Shown here piece after piece: positions 52,334 to 61,741 of a stretch of DNA of 64,000 nt (the stretch's first letter is position 1; each line of letters begins with the position of its first letter). The notes under the pieces are model-generated. The model was given only the letters and a program-made list of their open reading frames with translations. It had not been told where the DNA came from and made no database searches. The position numbers and the translations under genes are program-made. This DNA is from Achromobacter sp. HZ34 (GTDB taxonomy: Bacteria > Pseudomonadota > Gammaproteobacteria > Burkholderiales > Burkholderiaceae_B), in contig NZ_NJIX01000001.1 in the NCBI RefSeq assembly GCF_002209485.1, forward strand, positions 682,001 to 746,000. The letters are read 5' to 3'.

Positions 52334-53128
52334 GTGAGCGAATCGAAAAAGCCTCCCCGCGCACGTGGACGCGCCCATACCCTTGCCGCGATCATCGATG
52401 CCGCGCGCAAGGAATTCGCGCTAAAAGGCTATGCCGGTGCCCGCATGGAATCCATCGCCCAGATCGCGGGCATCAATAAGGAACTGATCTACCACTACTT
52501 TCGCAGCAAGGAACACATCTTCCAGGAAGTGCGTGGCCATCACCGCACGGACGTCCTTACTGACGACGCCCGGCTCGACCTGCCGGAATATCCCCCCGGC
52601 GCGCCGGGCGATTTGTTCGCCTGGCGCTTCGACACGGCCACCCGCCACCGGGAATGGGTGAAGCTGCTTACCTGGGAAGCGGCGCAAGGCGAAGATAAGG
52701 CGGTGCCTTGCGAGGAGACGCGGCGCGAAGGCTTGCAACGTACCATCAACAAGCTGCGTGAGGCGCAGAAAAGTGGGCGCATCAACGCATCCTTCGATCC
52801 GAGCCTGCTGCAGTTGGCCGTCTTTGCATTGGCCACGTATCCGCTGGCCTACGGGCAGATCACCAGGATGGTCACGGGCAGGTCGGCATCCGATGCTTCT
52901 TTCCAAAAAGAATGGCGCGAATTCCTTCATCAATTGGGGCAGCTGGTGCTACCGCCAGTGCCGGGCGAGTCCGGGACGGTGAAGACAAGCAGGGCAAAGG
53001 CGACGAAGGCACAGTCAGCCAAGACAGAGGCGACAAAGGCGAAGGCAATGGCTACAGAGCCCAAGCCAGCCAGGAAAGCCGGACCATCCGAATCCAGAGT
53101 TCGTAAACCAGCCGTGACCACCAGATAG
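52334..53128 (+). CDS. TetR family regulator with Lys/Ala-rich tail
   Basis: 264 residues from GTG 52334 (MSESKKPPRARGR); a TTG at 52316 is an alternative. Helix-turn-helix at about residues 37-60 (MESIAQIAGINKELIYHYFRSKEHIF). The ligand domain ends near residue 205 (GQLVLPPVPGES). The last 60 residues are a low-complexity tail of Lys, Ala and Thr (AKATKAQSAKTEATKAKA) like that of AlgP or histone H1, unusual for TetR proteins and possibly non-specific DNA binding. Followed after 52 bp by the RraA-like gene. Confidence 0.82.
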   Translation: MSESKKPPRARGRAHTLAAIIDAARKEFALKGYAGARMESIAQIAGINKELIYHYFRSKEHIFQEVRGHHRTDVLTDDARLDLPEYPPGAPGDLFAWRFDTATRHREWVKLLTWEAAQGEDKAVPCEETRREGLQRTINKLREAQKSGRINASFDPSLLQLAVFALATYPLAYGQITRMVTGRSASDASFQKEWREFLHQLGQLVLPPVPGESGTVKTSRAKATKAQSAKTEATKAKAMATEPKPARKAGPSESRVRKPAVTTR

Positions 53129-53180
53129 AACGAGGCGCAAAGCGCCCAGACAACGGCAAACAACGTGGCAGGAGACAACC

Positions 53181-53909
53181 ATGACCGCGAAGATCCCGAC
53201 CGGGAAGATCGATCCGTCGCGCATCCGCATGACGGAAGTACCCCACCTTTCAAATGAAATCATCGAAGGGTTCCGAGCCCTGGGCGATGCCAGCAGCGCC
53301 GTTTCCGATGCGCTGGACTACATCGGCGTGACCGGCGCCATTGCCGCGTCCACGCTTGTGCCCGTCATATCCGGTGCCACGTTGGTGGGCTACGCGCTGA
53401 CGCTGCGCAACATGAAACGCAACGGCAATATCCACCAGGCAGCGCTCGACAAAAACGCGCAGACGGCCGAAGCGGAGGCGCACAACCTTGCCACAAAGGA
53501 TGACGTGCTTGTTATCCAGGGGGTTCCGGGCATTTCAAACATGGGGGGCGTGGGCGCGCTGATCGCCAAGCGCAATGGCGAGGTGGGCGCGATCATCGAC
53601 GGTGGTTTCCGCGATGTCGCCGACATGCGCAACCTGAATTTCCCAGTCTGGTCTACCGAGCGCACGCCACTGACCGGAAAATGGCGCATCGAGGCAGTTG
53701 AAATCAACGGCCCGGTGGTCATATGCGGTATTCGCGTCTACCCGGGCGACCTGGTGGTGGCGGACGATACGGGCGTCTGTTTCGTGCCGCGCGACCGCGC
53801 GGCGGAAGTGTTGGAGTACGCACAGAAAAAGACGGCCGCGGAGCAGGCGAAATCCAGGAAGATCGCCGACGGCGTCAGCTTTACCGAGTTGTCCACCGTA
53901 AAGGCCTGA
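53181..53909 (+). CDS. RraA family protein, HMG/CHA aldolase-like
   Basis: 242 residues. Family core: SSAVSDALDYIG, GATLVGYALTLRNM, DVLVIQGVPGISNMGGVGALIAKRNGEVGAIIDGGFRDVADM and GIRVYPGDLVVADDTGVCFVP; the metal-site GGFRD is intact. Relatives are 4-hydroxy-4-methyl-2-oxoglutarate / oxaloacetate-type class II aldolases that release pyruvate. First enzyme gene of the operon ending at 59701, 2 bp before the permease gene. Confidence 0.83.
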   Translation: MTAKIPTGKIDPSRIRMTEVPHLSNEIIEGFRALGDASSAVSDALDYIGVTGAIAASTLVPVISGATLVGYALTLRNMKRNGNIHQAALDKNAQTAEAEAHNLATKDDVLVIQGVPGISNMGGVGALIAKRNGEVGAIIDGGFRDVADMRNLNFPVWSTERTPLTGKWRIEAVEINGPVVICGIRVYPGDLVVADDTGVCFVPRDRAAEVLEYAQKKTAAEQAKSRKIADGVSFTELSTVKA

Positions 53910-53911
53910 CC

Positions 53912-55627
53912 ATGGCCGCTCGCACAATTCGCGTCACCGGCGAGGGCATCATCTGGGCAGGGGTCGCGATAACAGTGCTCTGTATCGTCGTGTGGCCCCT
54001 GGCGATCAGTATCGATACGGCCTTCCATGCCGAGGGCCGGTTCGGCCTGCTGCCTGCGCACAGCCTTGCGGCGCTTACGGCGGTGTACCTGGGCGATGAA
54101 TATCTGGGGCTGCTGGCCAACTCGGTGCGGCTGGCGGTGTGGGTGACCCTGCTTTGCTCGCTGGCGGGTGTGATCATCGCAGTATTGATGGCGCGCACGG
54201 ACCTGCCCGGCAAGAGTGTGCTCGAACTGCTGGTTGTCATGCCACTGTTCATCAGCCCATTCACAGGCCTGATTGCATGGGTGGCACTGGGATCGGCCAA
54301 GACCGGTTTTATCAATACTCTCGCGGCCGAGGTCTTCAGGGCAACCGGCATCGACATGGCGCCCCTCGTCAATATCTGGACGTACGGCGGGACGGTTTGG
54401 GTGATGTTCCTGTTCTTCACGCCTTTCGTATACCTGTTTACCGTCGGCAGCCTGCGCACCATGGACGGCACGCTCGAAGAGGCTGCACGTGTCAACGGCG
54501 CATCGCCTTTGCACACCATCCTGCGAGTGACGCTGCCGTTGTCCATGCCGTCGATACTTATCGCAGCGCTCACGGTGTTCATCCTGACGACTGAGACATA
54601 CACGATTCCCGGCATCGTAGGCAGTGTCGCGGGCTTCGACGTGCTGGCCTACCGCATCTTCGAGGACGCCACCGGTTCGCCGCTCAAGCTGGCGCATGCC
54701 GCGGCTGCGTCGACGATGCTGTTGCTGATCGCTTTCCTGGGCATGCTGCTGCAGCGGCACATCACGCGCAGCGCCTCGCGTTTCGTCACCGTGACAGGCA
54801 AGGGGCTGCGCGCCGAACCGATGAAACTGGGCAAGTGGAAGGTGCCCGCCGTGCTGGCCGCCTGGACGTACGTGACGCTGACCACCCTGCTGCCGCTCGC
54901 TGCGCTCGTCCTGTCTTCATTCATGCGTTACAGCTCGGGCGACATATTCGGCCAGCCGCTTTCCTGGGCGAACTATCTGCAATTCATCAACGGCGACGAC
55001 ATGCGCAGGGCCTTGCTGAACACGATCCTGCTGGCATTTGGCGCGGCGGCCATCTGTGTGCTCGCGGGCGCCATCATCAGTTTCATGGATGTCCGAAGAC
55101 CGGGCTTGGCCACGCGTGCTGTGGCCGTGCTGGCGTCGGTTCCCGTAGCTGTCCCCGGTCTGGTCTTTGGCCTGGGACTGTTGACCATAGTGCTGAAATC
55201 CCCGTTCTACGGAACGGTCTGGGTACTGCTGGTCGCGTATGTGGCCAAGTACGTCCCCTTCGGCGTCATGATGAGCCGCAGCGGTTTCCAGCAGCTTCAT
55301 CCCGACCTGGAGAACGCCGCGCGGATGTCCGGCGCGAATTCCTTGCAGACCCTATGGCACATCACCCTGCCGCTCATGCGTTTCACCTTGCTGTCGGCCT
55401 TGTTCTGCATCGTCGTGCTGTGCTTCAAGGAGTTGTCTGCGTCGGTCATCCTGTACACCAAGAACAGCGAGGTCTTGTCGGTGCTGGCCTGGAACTACAT
55501 GGGCTCGGGCAACTACCAGTTCGCCGCCACGCTAGGGGTCGTCCAATGCCTGATCATCGTTGTCCTCATGGTGGCGATACGTGCGTTGTTCGGAATCCGG
55601 CTGGAACGCACGATGGGAAAGTCGTAA
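53912..55627 (+). CDS. Fused double-domain ABC permease, FbpB/iron(III)-type
   Basis: 571 residues with two binding-protein-dependent permease domains in one chain, each with an EAA loop (TLEEAARVNGASPLHTILRVTLPLSMPS; DLENAARMSGANSLQTLWHITLPLMRF) and together about 12 helices. This layout is typical of FbpB and of phosphonate or thiamine importers. Despite the iron-type name, proteins of this class also import organic acids, as the neighbours here suggest. Confidence 0.86.
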   Translation: MAARTIRVTGEGIIWAGVAITVLCIVVWPLAISIDTAFHAEGRFGLLPAHSLAALTAVYLGDEYLGLLANSVRLAVWVTLLCSLAGVIIAVLMARTDLPGKSVLELLVVMPLFISPFTGLIAWVALGSAKTGFINTLAAEVFRATGIDMAPLVNIWTYGGTVWVMFLFFTPFVYLFTVGSLRTMDGTLEEAARVNGASPLHTILRVTLPLSMPSILIAALTVFILTTETYTIPGIVGSVAGFDVLAYRIFEDATGSPLKLAHAAAASTMLLLIAFLGMLLQRHITRSASRFVTVTGKGLRAEPMKLGKWKVPAVLAAWTYVTLTTLLPLAALVLSSFMRYSSGDIFGQPLSWANYLQFINGDDMRRALLNTILLAFGAAAICVLAGAIISFMDVRRPGLATRAVAVLASVPVAVPGLVFGLGLLTIVLKSPFYGTVWVLLVAYVAKYVPFGVMMSRSGFQQLHPDLENAARMSGANSLQTLWHITLPLMRFTLLSALFCIVVLCFKELSASVILYTKNSEVLSVLAWNYMGSGNYQFAATLGVVQCLIIVVLMVAIRALFGIRLERTMGKS

Positions 55628-55669
55628 TTGGAACGTCCTGATCACTCAGCGGAAACAGCGGATTCGAGC

Positions 55670-56761
55670 ATGAGCGCCATAAACATAAGCGGATTGGTCA
55701 AACGGCACGGCGACGTGGTCGCAGTGAGAGGCATAGACCTGGATGTCGAGGCAGGTGAACTGGTAGTGCTGTTAGGCCCCAGCGGATGCGGCAAGACGAC
55801 CACGCTGCGCTGCTTGGCAGGCCTCGAGGATGCCACGGAGGGTGAAATCCGCATCGGCGGCGTGGTCGTTTCAAGGCCGGGCTTCAAGTTGCCGCCGGAG
55901 AAACGTTCGATCGGCATGGTGTTCCAGTCATACGCCTTGTGGCCGCACATGACGGTGGCGGGCAACCTGGCCTTCGGCCTGCGCCTGCACGGCCTGCCCA
56001 AGGCCGAGATCGCGGAGCGCCTGCAGGCGGCGTTGCAGTTGGTCGGACTGGGTAATTATGCGTCGCGCAATGCCGGCGAACTGTCGGGCGGTCAGCAGCA
56101 GCGCGTGGCGCTGGCGCGAGCGATCGTCCTGCAGCCGCAAATCCTGTTGTTCGACGAACCATTGTCGAATCTGGACGCGAAGATGCGCGAACGCATGCGG
56201 CTGGAGATACGCGAGCTGCAGAAGCGCCTTGGCATTACCACCGTCTACGTCACCCACGACCAGCAGGAAGCGATGGTCATTGCCGATCGCATCGTGTTGA
56301 TGAATGCAGGCCGCATCGAGCAGATTGGACCGCCGCGCCAGTTGTATGACCGGCCGGCCTCGTTGTTCGCTGCGGATTTCGTCGGCGTGACCAATCCGCT
56401 TGACGGCCGCATAACGGCCGTCGAAGGCGGTCATGCCATCGTCAAGGTGCGCGACGCCATGCTCGAATGTCCAGCGCAGCACGACTGCAAGGCAGGCGAC
56501 GAGGTCGATGTCGTCATACGTCCGGAGCACATTCGGGTAGGCGCGAAGCAGACGGGAGAACGCAATGGGTTCCAGGGACAGGTGACCGACACCGTATTCC
56601 TGGGCAGTTGTACCGACATCGGTGTCGCATCGGATATCGGCCAGATACGTGCCCAGTGCAGCCCGCCGGGCAATCAAACACCGGGTCAGACCGTCTGGCT
56701 GACGGTCGATCCGGCGGCCATAGTGCTGCTGCGCCGCGCTGCGGCCGCCGGCAATAACTGA
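55670..56761 (+). CDS. ABC transporter ATP-binding protein, FbpC/PotA type
   Basis: 363 residues from ATG 55670 (MSAINISGLVKRHG); a TTG 14 codons earlier is less likely. Walker A LGPSGCGKTTTLRC, signature LSGGQQQRVALARAI, Walker B LLFDEPLSNLDAKMRERM, then a C-terminal TOBE-type regulatory domain (about 240-360). Powers the fused permease encoded just before it. Confidence 0.88.
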   Translation: MSAINISGLVKRHGDVVAVRGIDLDVEAGELVVLLGPSGCGKTTTLRCLAGLEDATEGEIRIGGVVVSRPGFKLPPEKRSIGMVFQSYALWPHMTVAGNLAFGLRLHGLPKAEIAERLQAALQLVGLGNYASRNAGELSGGQQQRVALARAIVLQPQILLFDEPLSNLDAKMRERMRLEIRELQKRLGITTVYVTHDQQEAMVIADRIVLMNAGRIEQIGPPRQLYDRPASLFAADFVGVTNPLDGRITAVEGGHAIVKVRDAMLECPAQHDCKAGDEVDVVIRPEHIRVGAKQTGERNGFQGQVTDTVFLGSCTDIGVASDIGQIRAQCSPPGNQTPGQTVWLTVDPAAIVLLRRAAAAGNN

Positions 56762-56775
56762 AGAGGAGTCACGTT

Positions 56776-58047
56776 ATGGGTATGACCATTTCAGAAAAGC
56801 TGCTGGCGCAAGCTAGCGGCAGGGAGCGCGTTCAGCCCGGGGAAATCGTCTCGCCGAATCCGGAGCTGGTCATCGTGCATGATGGTTACCTGGAGACCGC
56901 CTACGAGCAGTTGAAGGAAATCGGCTATCGCAGCATCGCGAATCCAGAGCGCGTCATGGTGGTGACGGACCACAACGTCATCCAGGTAACGCCCAAGGCC
57001 ATCGAGCGCAGCCGCGCCAACCGGCGCATTGCGGCGGAATGGAAGGTCGGGCAGTTCTTCGACGTTGGACGAGGCGGACACGGGCACATCTATCCCATGG
57101 AAGCGGGTTTCGTAAAACCCGGAATGTTTCTGTTTGCCTACGACATGCACTGCACGAATTTCGGGTCCATCGGCGCGTTCGCGTTGCGTGCGGGGCCGGA
57201 CATTCCGGTGGTGCTGGCGACGGGCACGATCTGGACCATCGTGCCGGAAACGCTGCGCGTCGACCTTGTGGGTAAATACCGCCCCGGCGTGCATCCTCGC
57301 GACCTGGGGTTTCGCCTGTCGGCCGACCTGACATCGGGCAAGCACGGTGTGGAATTCGACCACCGCGTGGTCGAATTCGGCGGCGAGGTGGTCGATGCGA
57401 TGCCTGTGCCTGAACGCATCGCGCTGTGTAACACCTTGACCGAGATCGGTGTAAACAACGTCATGTTCCCACCCATGCGCATGGACGGCAGCACCGATAT
57501 TCCAGATGCCGTCAGGAGCGACCCGGACGCTCGCTACGAAAGCAGGTTGACGCTCGACTTGACAGATCTCGAACCGCAGGTGGCGTTGCCCGGAGGTCCG
57601 GACCGCGCCGTCGGCGTGGGCGAAGCGGCCGGCCGTTCGGTGGACCAGGCATTCCTGGGATCTTGCGGCTCTGGCATGTACGAAGACTTCAAGCTCGCTG
57701 CCGGCCTGCTGCGCGGCCGCAAGATTGCACCGAACGTACGTTTCTACGTAGTGCCTGGCACGGTAGCCGTCGCTAAACGCCTGGCTGACGAAGGCATTGC
57801 GCAACAGTTCATGGAAGCGGGCGCCATGTTCCTGCCGGCTGGTTGTGGCCCATGTACGGGAGGCGTCGGTGCCCCGCTGGGACCGGGTGAAGTTTCCATC
57901 TCGACCGCCGCCACGAACAGCACAGGGCGCATGGGGTCGAAAGAGGCCGACTGCTACCTGGCCAGTCCGATCACCGTCACCGAATCGGCCGTCGCCGGCT
58001 GCATCGTCGACCCGCGCCATGCCGATCAGGCTGTGACCACGCATTAA
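56776..58047 (+). CDS. LeuC/aconitase family large subunit, divergent
   Basis: 423 residues. The 4Fe-4S cysteines are all present (C297 in GSCGSG, C357 and C360 in GCGPC). The substrate-loop motif usually reading D-S-H-T is D123-M-H-C here (DMHCTNFGS), a departure from LeuC. Pairs with the small subunit gene 12 bp downstream. Predicted to interconvert 2- and 3-hydroxy acids by dehydration/rehydration. The operon lacks leuB and leuA, so isopropylmalate is an unlikely substrate; citramalate, homoaconitate-like or alkylated malates are possible. Confidence 0.82.
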   Translation: MGMTISEKLLAQASGRERVQPGEIVSPNPELVIVHDGYLETAYEQLKEIGYRSIANPERVMVVTDHNVIQVTPKAIERSRANRRIAAEWKVGQFFDVGRGGHGHIYPMEAGFVKPGMFLFAYDMHCTNFGSIGAFALRAGPDIPVVLATGTIWTIVPETLRVDLVGKYRPGVHPRDLGFRLSADLTSGKHGVEFDHRVVEFGGEVVDAMPVPERIALCNTLTEIGVNNVMFPPMRMDGSTDIPDAVRSDPDARYESRLTLDLTDLEPQVALPGGPDRAVGVGEAAGRSVDQAFLGSCGSGMYEDFKLAAGLLRGRKIAPNVRFYVVPGTVAVAKRLADEGIAQQFMEAGAMFLPAGCGPCTGGVGAPLGPGEVSISTAATNSTGRMGSKEADCYLASPITVTESAVAGCIVDPRHADQAVTTH

Positions 58048-58059
58048 GGGAGTCCGATC

Positions 58060-58605
58060 ATGGATACATTTGCAGGCTGGAAAACGCGCGGTCGCTGCCA
58101 TGTGCTGGGCAACGATATCCCGCACGACGGCGTCGTCATGCCATACGACCTGATCACCACGAAGGTGCGTGATCCCGAATTGCTGGTTCCCCATCTGTTC
58201 GAGGCCATCGACTCCACATTGCTTGAGCGATTAAAACCGGGTGACTTTATCGTAGCCGGCCGAAACTTCCTGTGCGGCAAGGCCCATAACCAGGGTCTTA
58301 TCGCCATGAAGGCGCTGCAGCTGCGGATAATTTGCGAGTCAATGCCGTTCAGGTCGTTTCGCGGCGCGATCGGCCTGGCGGTGCCCAGCCTGGTTGGCTG
58401 CGTGGGCATCACCGATTTCCTGAGCAGTGGCGACGATATCGAGGCCGATTTCGAGAGCGGCCGGATCGTGAAACTGGCGACGGGAGAGAGTAAGGATTTT
58501 CCACCGATATCGCCAGAGATCAAGACCATCGTTGCGCAGGGCGGCATGCGCGGAATGCTGACACGTTGGCTGGAAGACCATCCTGAGCGCCGCATTCCTG
58601 CCTGA
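58060..58605 (+). CDS. LeuD/aconitase family small subunit, divergent
   Basis: 181 residues. Swivelling-domain fold with G67-R-N-F-L-C-G then K-A-H-N-Q-G where LeuD proteins have S-S-R-E-H-A; the Ser and Arg that bind the substrate carboxylate are therefore missing. The rest (FRSFRGAIGLAVPSLVG) follows the family. The change suggests a different substrate from isopropylmalate (inference). Confidence 0.8.
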   Translation: MDTFAGWKTRGRCHVLGNDIPHDGVVMPYDLITTKVRDPELLVPHLFEAIDSTLLERLKPGDFIVAGRNFLCGKAHNQGLIAMKALQLRIICESMPFRSFRGAIGLAVPSLVGCVGITDFLSSGDDIEADFESGRIVKLATGESKDFPPISPEIKTIVAQGGMRGMLTRWLEDHPERRIPA

Positions 58606-58627
58606 GCACCATGATCGGGAGACAAAC

Positions 58628-59701
58628 ATGCTTATCCGAAGTTTGCTTGCAAGCGCCATGCTGGTGCTCGGGCCGGTTGGCCTGGCCGCCGCGCAGACCT
58701 ATCCCAACGACGACGCGCAACTGTTCGCCAGCGCCAAGGCCAAGGAGGAAGGCAAGGTTGTGTGGTACCTGAACCAGCCGCTGGAGCCTTTGCGGCTGGT
58801 GGCTAACGAGTTCGAAAAGCAGTATCCCGGCATGAAGGTCGAGCTGCAGCGAGCGGTGGGCGGGCAATTGATGCAGAAGTTCGTGCGCGAGTCCGATGCC
58901 AGGCAGAACATTGCCGACGTCATCCAGGTAAGCGATCCGGTCATGATGCGCGATCTCGCACAGGGCAACTACCTGGCGCACTGGAAGATACCCACGCACG
59001 ACCGCATCCCGGCGGGCTACCGCATCGGCGACCAGGCTTATTCGGCCATCATCACGGACATGGCCATCCTGTACAACTCCGATAAGCTCAAGCCGGAGGA
59101 AGTGGCGATACTGCAGAAAAGCTGGGAAGGCGTGCTGGACCCGCGCTTCAAGGGGCGCTTTGCCATCTCCAGTTCGCGCAGCGGCATCGCTTATGCTGGC
59201 CTGAGCATGTTCCTAGATCCGGCCCTGAAGAGCCAATACGGCGAGAAGTTCCTGGCCAAGGTCGTGCAGCAAAAGCCTGCCGTGTATTCCGACGGCGCGG
59301 TAGCACTGGACCGCGTTGTGGCGGGCGAGCAGGATTTCTATTTCTGGTTCACCGAAGGTCCCGCGGTCACGAAGTGGATGCAGGGTGCGCCGTTGCGCTG
59401 GATCGAACCAAGCCCGCGGCCGGCCTATCCGAATGCGTTGCAAGGTGTGTCCTCGTCCGCCCCGCACCCGAATGGGGCGCGGCTGTTGCAGAACTGGCTG
59501 AATAGCGAAGCAGGCGCGCGCGCGCTGCAGGACAGGTACGGCGTGCGCACCTCTTTGGAAGGCGTACCGGACACGCGCAAGGCGGCCCAGGAACTTGGAG
59601 CGCCGCAACCGAAGGACTACCCAGTCGACCTGGAACGATGGGCAAACGACTACGACGCCACGCAGGACCTGTGGGCGAAGATCGTGAAGCAGAATCGTTG
59701 A
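58628..59701 (+). CDS. Iron(III)-type ABC transporter substrate-binding protein
   Basis: 357 residues with a signal peptide cut after AAA (about residue 22). Resembles AfuA/FbpA and related extracellular solute-binding proteins (EGKVVWYLNQPLEPLRLVANEFEKQYPGMKVEL, QLMQKFVRESDA, GRFAISSSRSG). The paired tyrosines typical of iron-binding members are not obvious at the usual place, so a non-iron ligand is quite possible. Last gene of the operon; supplies the fused permease. Confidence 0.83.
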   Translation: MLIRSLLASAMLVLGPVGLAAAQTYPNDDAQLFASAKAKEEGKVVWYLNQPLEPLRLVANEFEKQYPGMKVELQRAVGGQLMQKFVRESDARQNIADVIQVSDPVMMRDLAQGNYLAHWKIPTHDRIPAGYRIGDQAYSAIITDMAILYNSDKLKPEEVAILQKSWEGVLDPRFKGRFAISSSRSGIAYAGLSMFLDPALKSQYGEKFLAKVVQQKPAVYSDGAVALDRVVAGEQDFYFWFTEGPAVTKWMQGAPLRWIEPSPRPAYPNALQGVSSSAPHPNGARLLQNWLNSEAGARALQDRYGVRTSLEGVPDTRKAAQELGAPQPKDYPVDLERWANDYDATQDLWAKIVKQNR

Positions 59702-59755
59702 TCGTTGCAGACCGCCACGGTTTGCCGCCGTCCCGCCCGATTGTTACGGCATTGC

Positions 59756-60616
59756 CTACTTCAGGGCGAATCCCAAGGTCGCCAGATGCGCGCGGAGCTT
59801 GTCGCGGCCATGCAGCGCCGCGCCGTTGCGGACCCGGCCCATGATGTTTTCGGTCCAGATTTCATCCGTCTGGCCCTGCTCGCGGCGGAATTCGCGCGCG
59901 CGCTCTTCGTAGCGTTGCACCACCTCGACCACCTTGCTGCCGTCGTAATGCTCGCGATGAAGCACGGCAGCCTGAGGCAGGCGTGGCTTGATCGCGGTGG
60001 GCACGTGTTCGTCGGCGTAGCCCACGCACATGCCGAAAATGGCGAAGCAGCGCGGCGGCAGTTTCAGCAACTCCGCCACTTCCAGCGGGCTGTTGCGCAT
60101 CGAGCCCAGGTAGACCACCGACATGCCCATCGATTCGGCCGCCACGGCAGCGTTCTGCGCAGCCAGCGTGGCGTCCATGCATGCCACCAGGAAGCTCTCG
60201 GTGTAGTCCAGACCCTCCAGCTGCTCGCCACGGGCCTCGGCCACTGCGGCAATACGCGACAGGTCGGCCAGCCACATCAGCAGCAACGGCGATTCCGCCA
60301 CGTGCTTCTGGTTGAAGCACAGGCGGGACAGCGTGGCGCGCGTTTCCGGGTTTTCAACCGTCAATACGCTCCAGAACTGCTTGTTGGACGACGTGGAGGC
60401 AGACGATGCCGCCGTGATCAGCGTTTCCAGCGTGCCCTCGGGCAGCGGCCGGTTGCTGTACTTGCGCACCGAGCGATGGTTCGTCAGCAGCTCCAGCGTT
60501 GCGTTCCAGGCCACGGACGGTGCGTCGGTGGTTTCGCGGTAGCGCTGTGCGTATGCCTCGTTAAGTTCGTTCACTGTTTTGATCCCACATGTACGTTGCC
60601 TGGTCCTGCTTTCCAT
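59756..60616 (-). CDS. Nitroreductase family / NADPH-dependent oxidoreductase
   Basis: 286 residues from ATG 60616; a GTG at 60574 (MNELNEAYAQRY) is an alternative and would match usual family starts. FMN-binding features: NHRSVRKYSNRPLP near the N-terminus, SSASTSSNKQFWSVL, AAESMGMSVVYLGSMRNSP, and FAIFGMCVGYAD with IKPRLP near the end. Similar to NfsA/FrxA-type enzymes that reduce nitro compounds or flavins. Lies 34 bp downstream of the Bug gene on the same strand. Confidence 0.83.
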   Translation of the reverse strand: MESRTRQRTCGIKTVNELNEAYAQRYRETTDAPSVAWNATLELLTNHRSVRKYSNRPLPEGTLETLITAASSASTSSNKQFWSVLTVENPETRATLSRLCFNQKHVAESPLLLMWLADLSRIAAVAEARGEQLEGLDYTESFLVACMDATLAAQNAAVAAESMGMSVVYLGSMRNSPLEVAELLKLPPRCFAIFGMCVGYADEHVPTAIKPRLPQAAVLHREHYDGSKVVEVVQRYEERAREFRREQGQTDEIWTENIMGRVRNGAALHGRDKLRAHLATLGFALK

Positions 60617-60650
60617 TCCGCGATGCCGGCGTAGCGCCGTCAGGCACATT

Positions 60651-61631
60651 TCAGTTCGTCGTGATGTGACGCTCTTTGATGAGCTTGCTCCAGCGTTGCC
60701 GTTCCTGCACTTCGAAGGCGGCCAGGTCGGCGCCCGTCAGGGTGCCTACGGTGGCGCCGACGGACGCGAATTGCGCTTTCACCTCCGGAGTCGCGAGGGC
60801 TTTCTTCGCGGCATCGATCAAGGTGGCTTGCACCTCGGGCGGCGTGCCGGCGGGGGCGTACAGCGCGAACCACGCCGTGACGTCGAAGTCCTTCAAGCCC
60901 GCTTCCGCCACGGTGGGCACATCGGGCAAGGACGGCGAACGCTGGGCCGACGTGACTGCCAATGCGCGGACGCGGCTGCCGTCCTTCAACTGGCTGAGGG
61001 TACTGGGCAGGTTGTCCATCAGGATGTCGATCTGCCCGCCGATCAGCGCGGGCATGGAACCGGAGACCCCCTTGAACGGGACGTGCAGCATCTGGATGCC
61101 GGCCGCCTGCTCCAGGAAGGCGCCGGTCAGATGCACCGAGGAACCGATGCCGGGCGAGCCATAGGACAGCGGCTTGTTCTTGTTGGCCTTGGCCTTGGCG
61201 AAGAGATCCTGCATGGTCTTCATGTCCGACGTCGCGGCAACGGCGATGACGTTGGGCGTGGTGAAGACCATGGCCAGCGGCGCGAAGTCCTTGGCCGGGT
61301 CGAAGGGCATGTCGCTGTACAGATACTGGTTGATGGTCTGCGAGCCGATGGTGCCCATGCCTATCGTGTAGCCATCGGGGGCAGCGCGCTTGACGATCCC
61401 CATGCCGATATTGCCACCCGCGCCGGCGCGGTTGTCGACGACGATGGATTGCTTGAGAAACGGCCCCATGGCCTGGGCGATGGTCCGCGCCGCGATATCG
61501 GTGGTCCCGCCGGGGGGATAAGGCACGACCAGCGTGATCGGATGGGACGGATAATTCTCCGCATGCGCGGACAGCGCGACGCCCGCGAGAACAGTCATGG
61601 CCAAGGCCTTGATAAGCGCAACCGATTTCAT
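60651..61631 (-). CDS. Bug family (TTT) periplasmic substrate-binding protein
   Basis: 326 residues from ATG 61631 (MKSVALIKAL), chosen because GGAG is 9 bases upstream; the ATG at 61637 is the alternative. Signal peptide cut after AHA (about residue 24). Bug motifs: ITLVVPYPPGGTTDIAAR, IVVDNRAGAGGNIGMG, DGYTIGMGTIG, VPFKGVSGSMPALIGGQI, VPTVAEAGL. Two TGTC-type palindromes upstream (61742-61799) suggest control by the AraC-type regulator at 61840. Confidence 0.88.
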   Translation of the reverse strand: MKSVALIKALAMTVLAGVALSAHAENYPSHPITLVVPYPPGGTTDIAARTIAQAMGPFLKQSIVVDNRAGAGGNIGMGIVKRAAPDGYTIGMGTIGSQTINQYLYSDMPFDPAKDFAPLAMVFTTPNVIAVAATSDMKTMQDLFAKAKANKNKPLSYGSPGIGSSVHLTGAFLEQAAGIQMLHVPFKGVSGSMPALIGGQIDILMDNLPSTLSQLKDGSRVRALAVTSAQRSPSLPDVPTVAEAGLKDFDVTAWFALYAPAGTPPEVQATLIDAAKKALATPEVKAQFASVGATVGTLTGADLAAFEVQERQRWSKLIKERHITTN

Positions 61632-61741
61632 CGGCATAGTCTCCGTAGGATGTGATCTTGTATTTGTCATTCGGGCCACGCCAGAGGCGAGGCCGAGTTG
61701 CCTACTGTATCAGCTTGTTGAGCTGAATATCGATTATGGAA

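Noticed and set aside
22363-61631. Three Bug proteins as a possible repeat or duplication
   Set aside because: They share only family motifs; the nucleotide sequences are clearly different, so there is no recent duplication.
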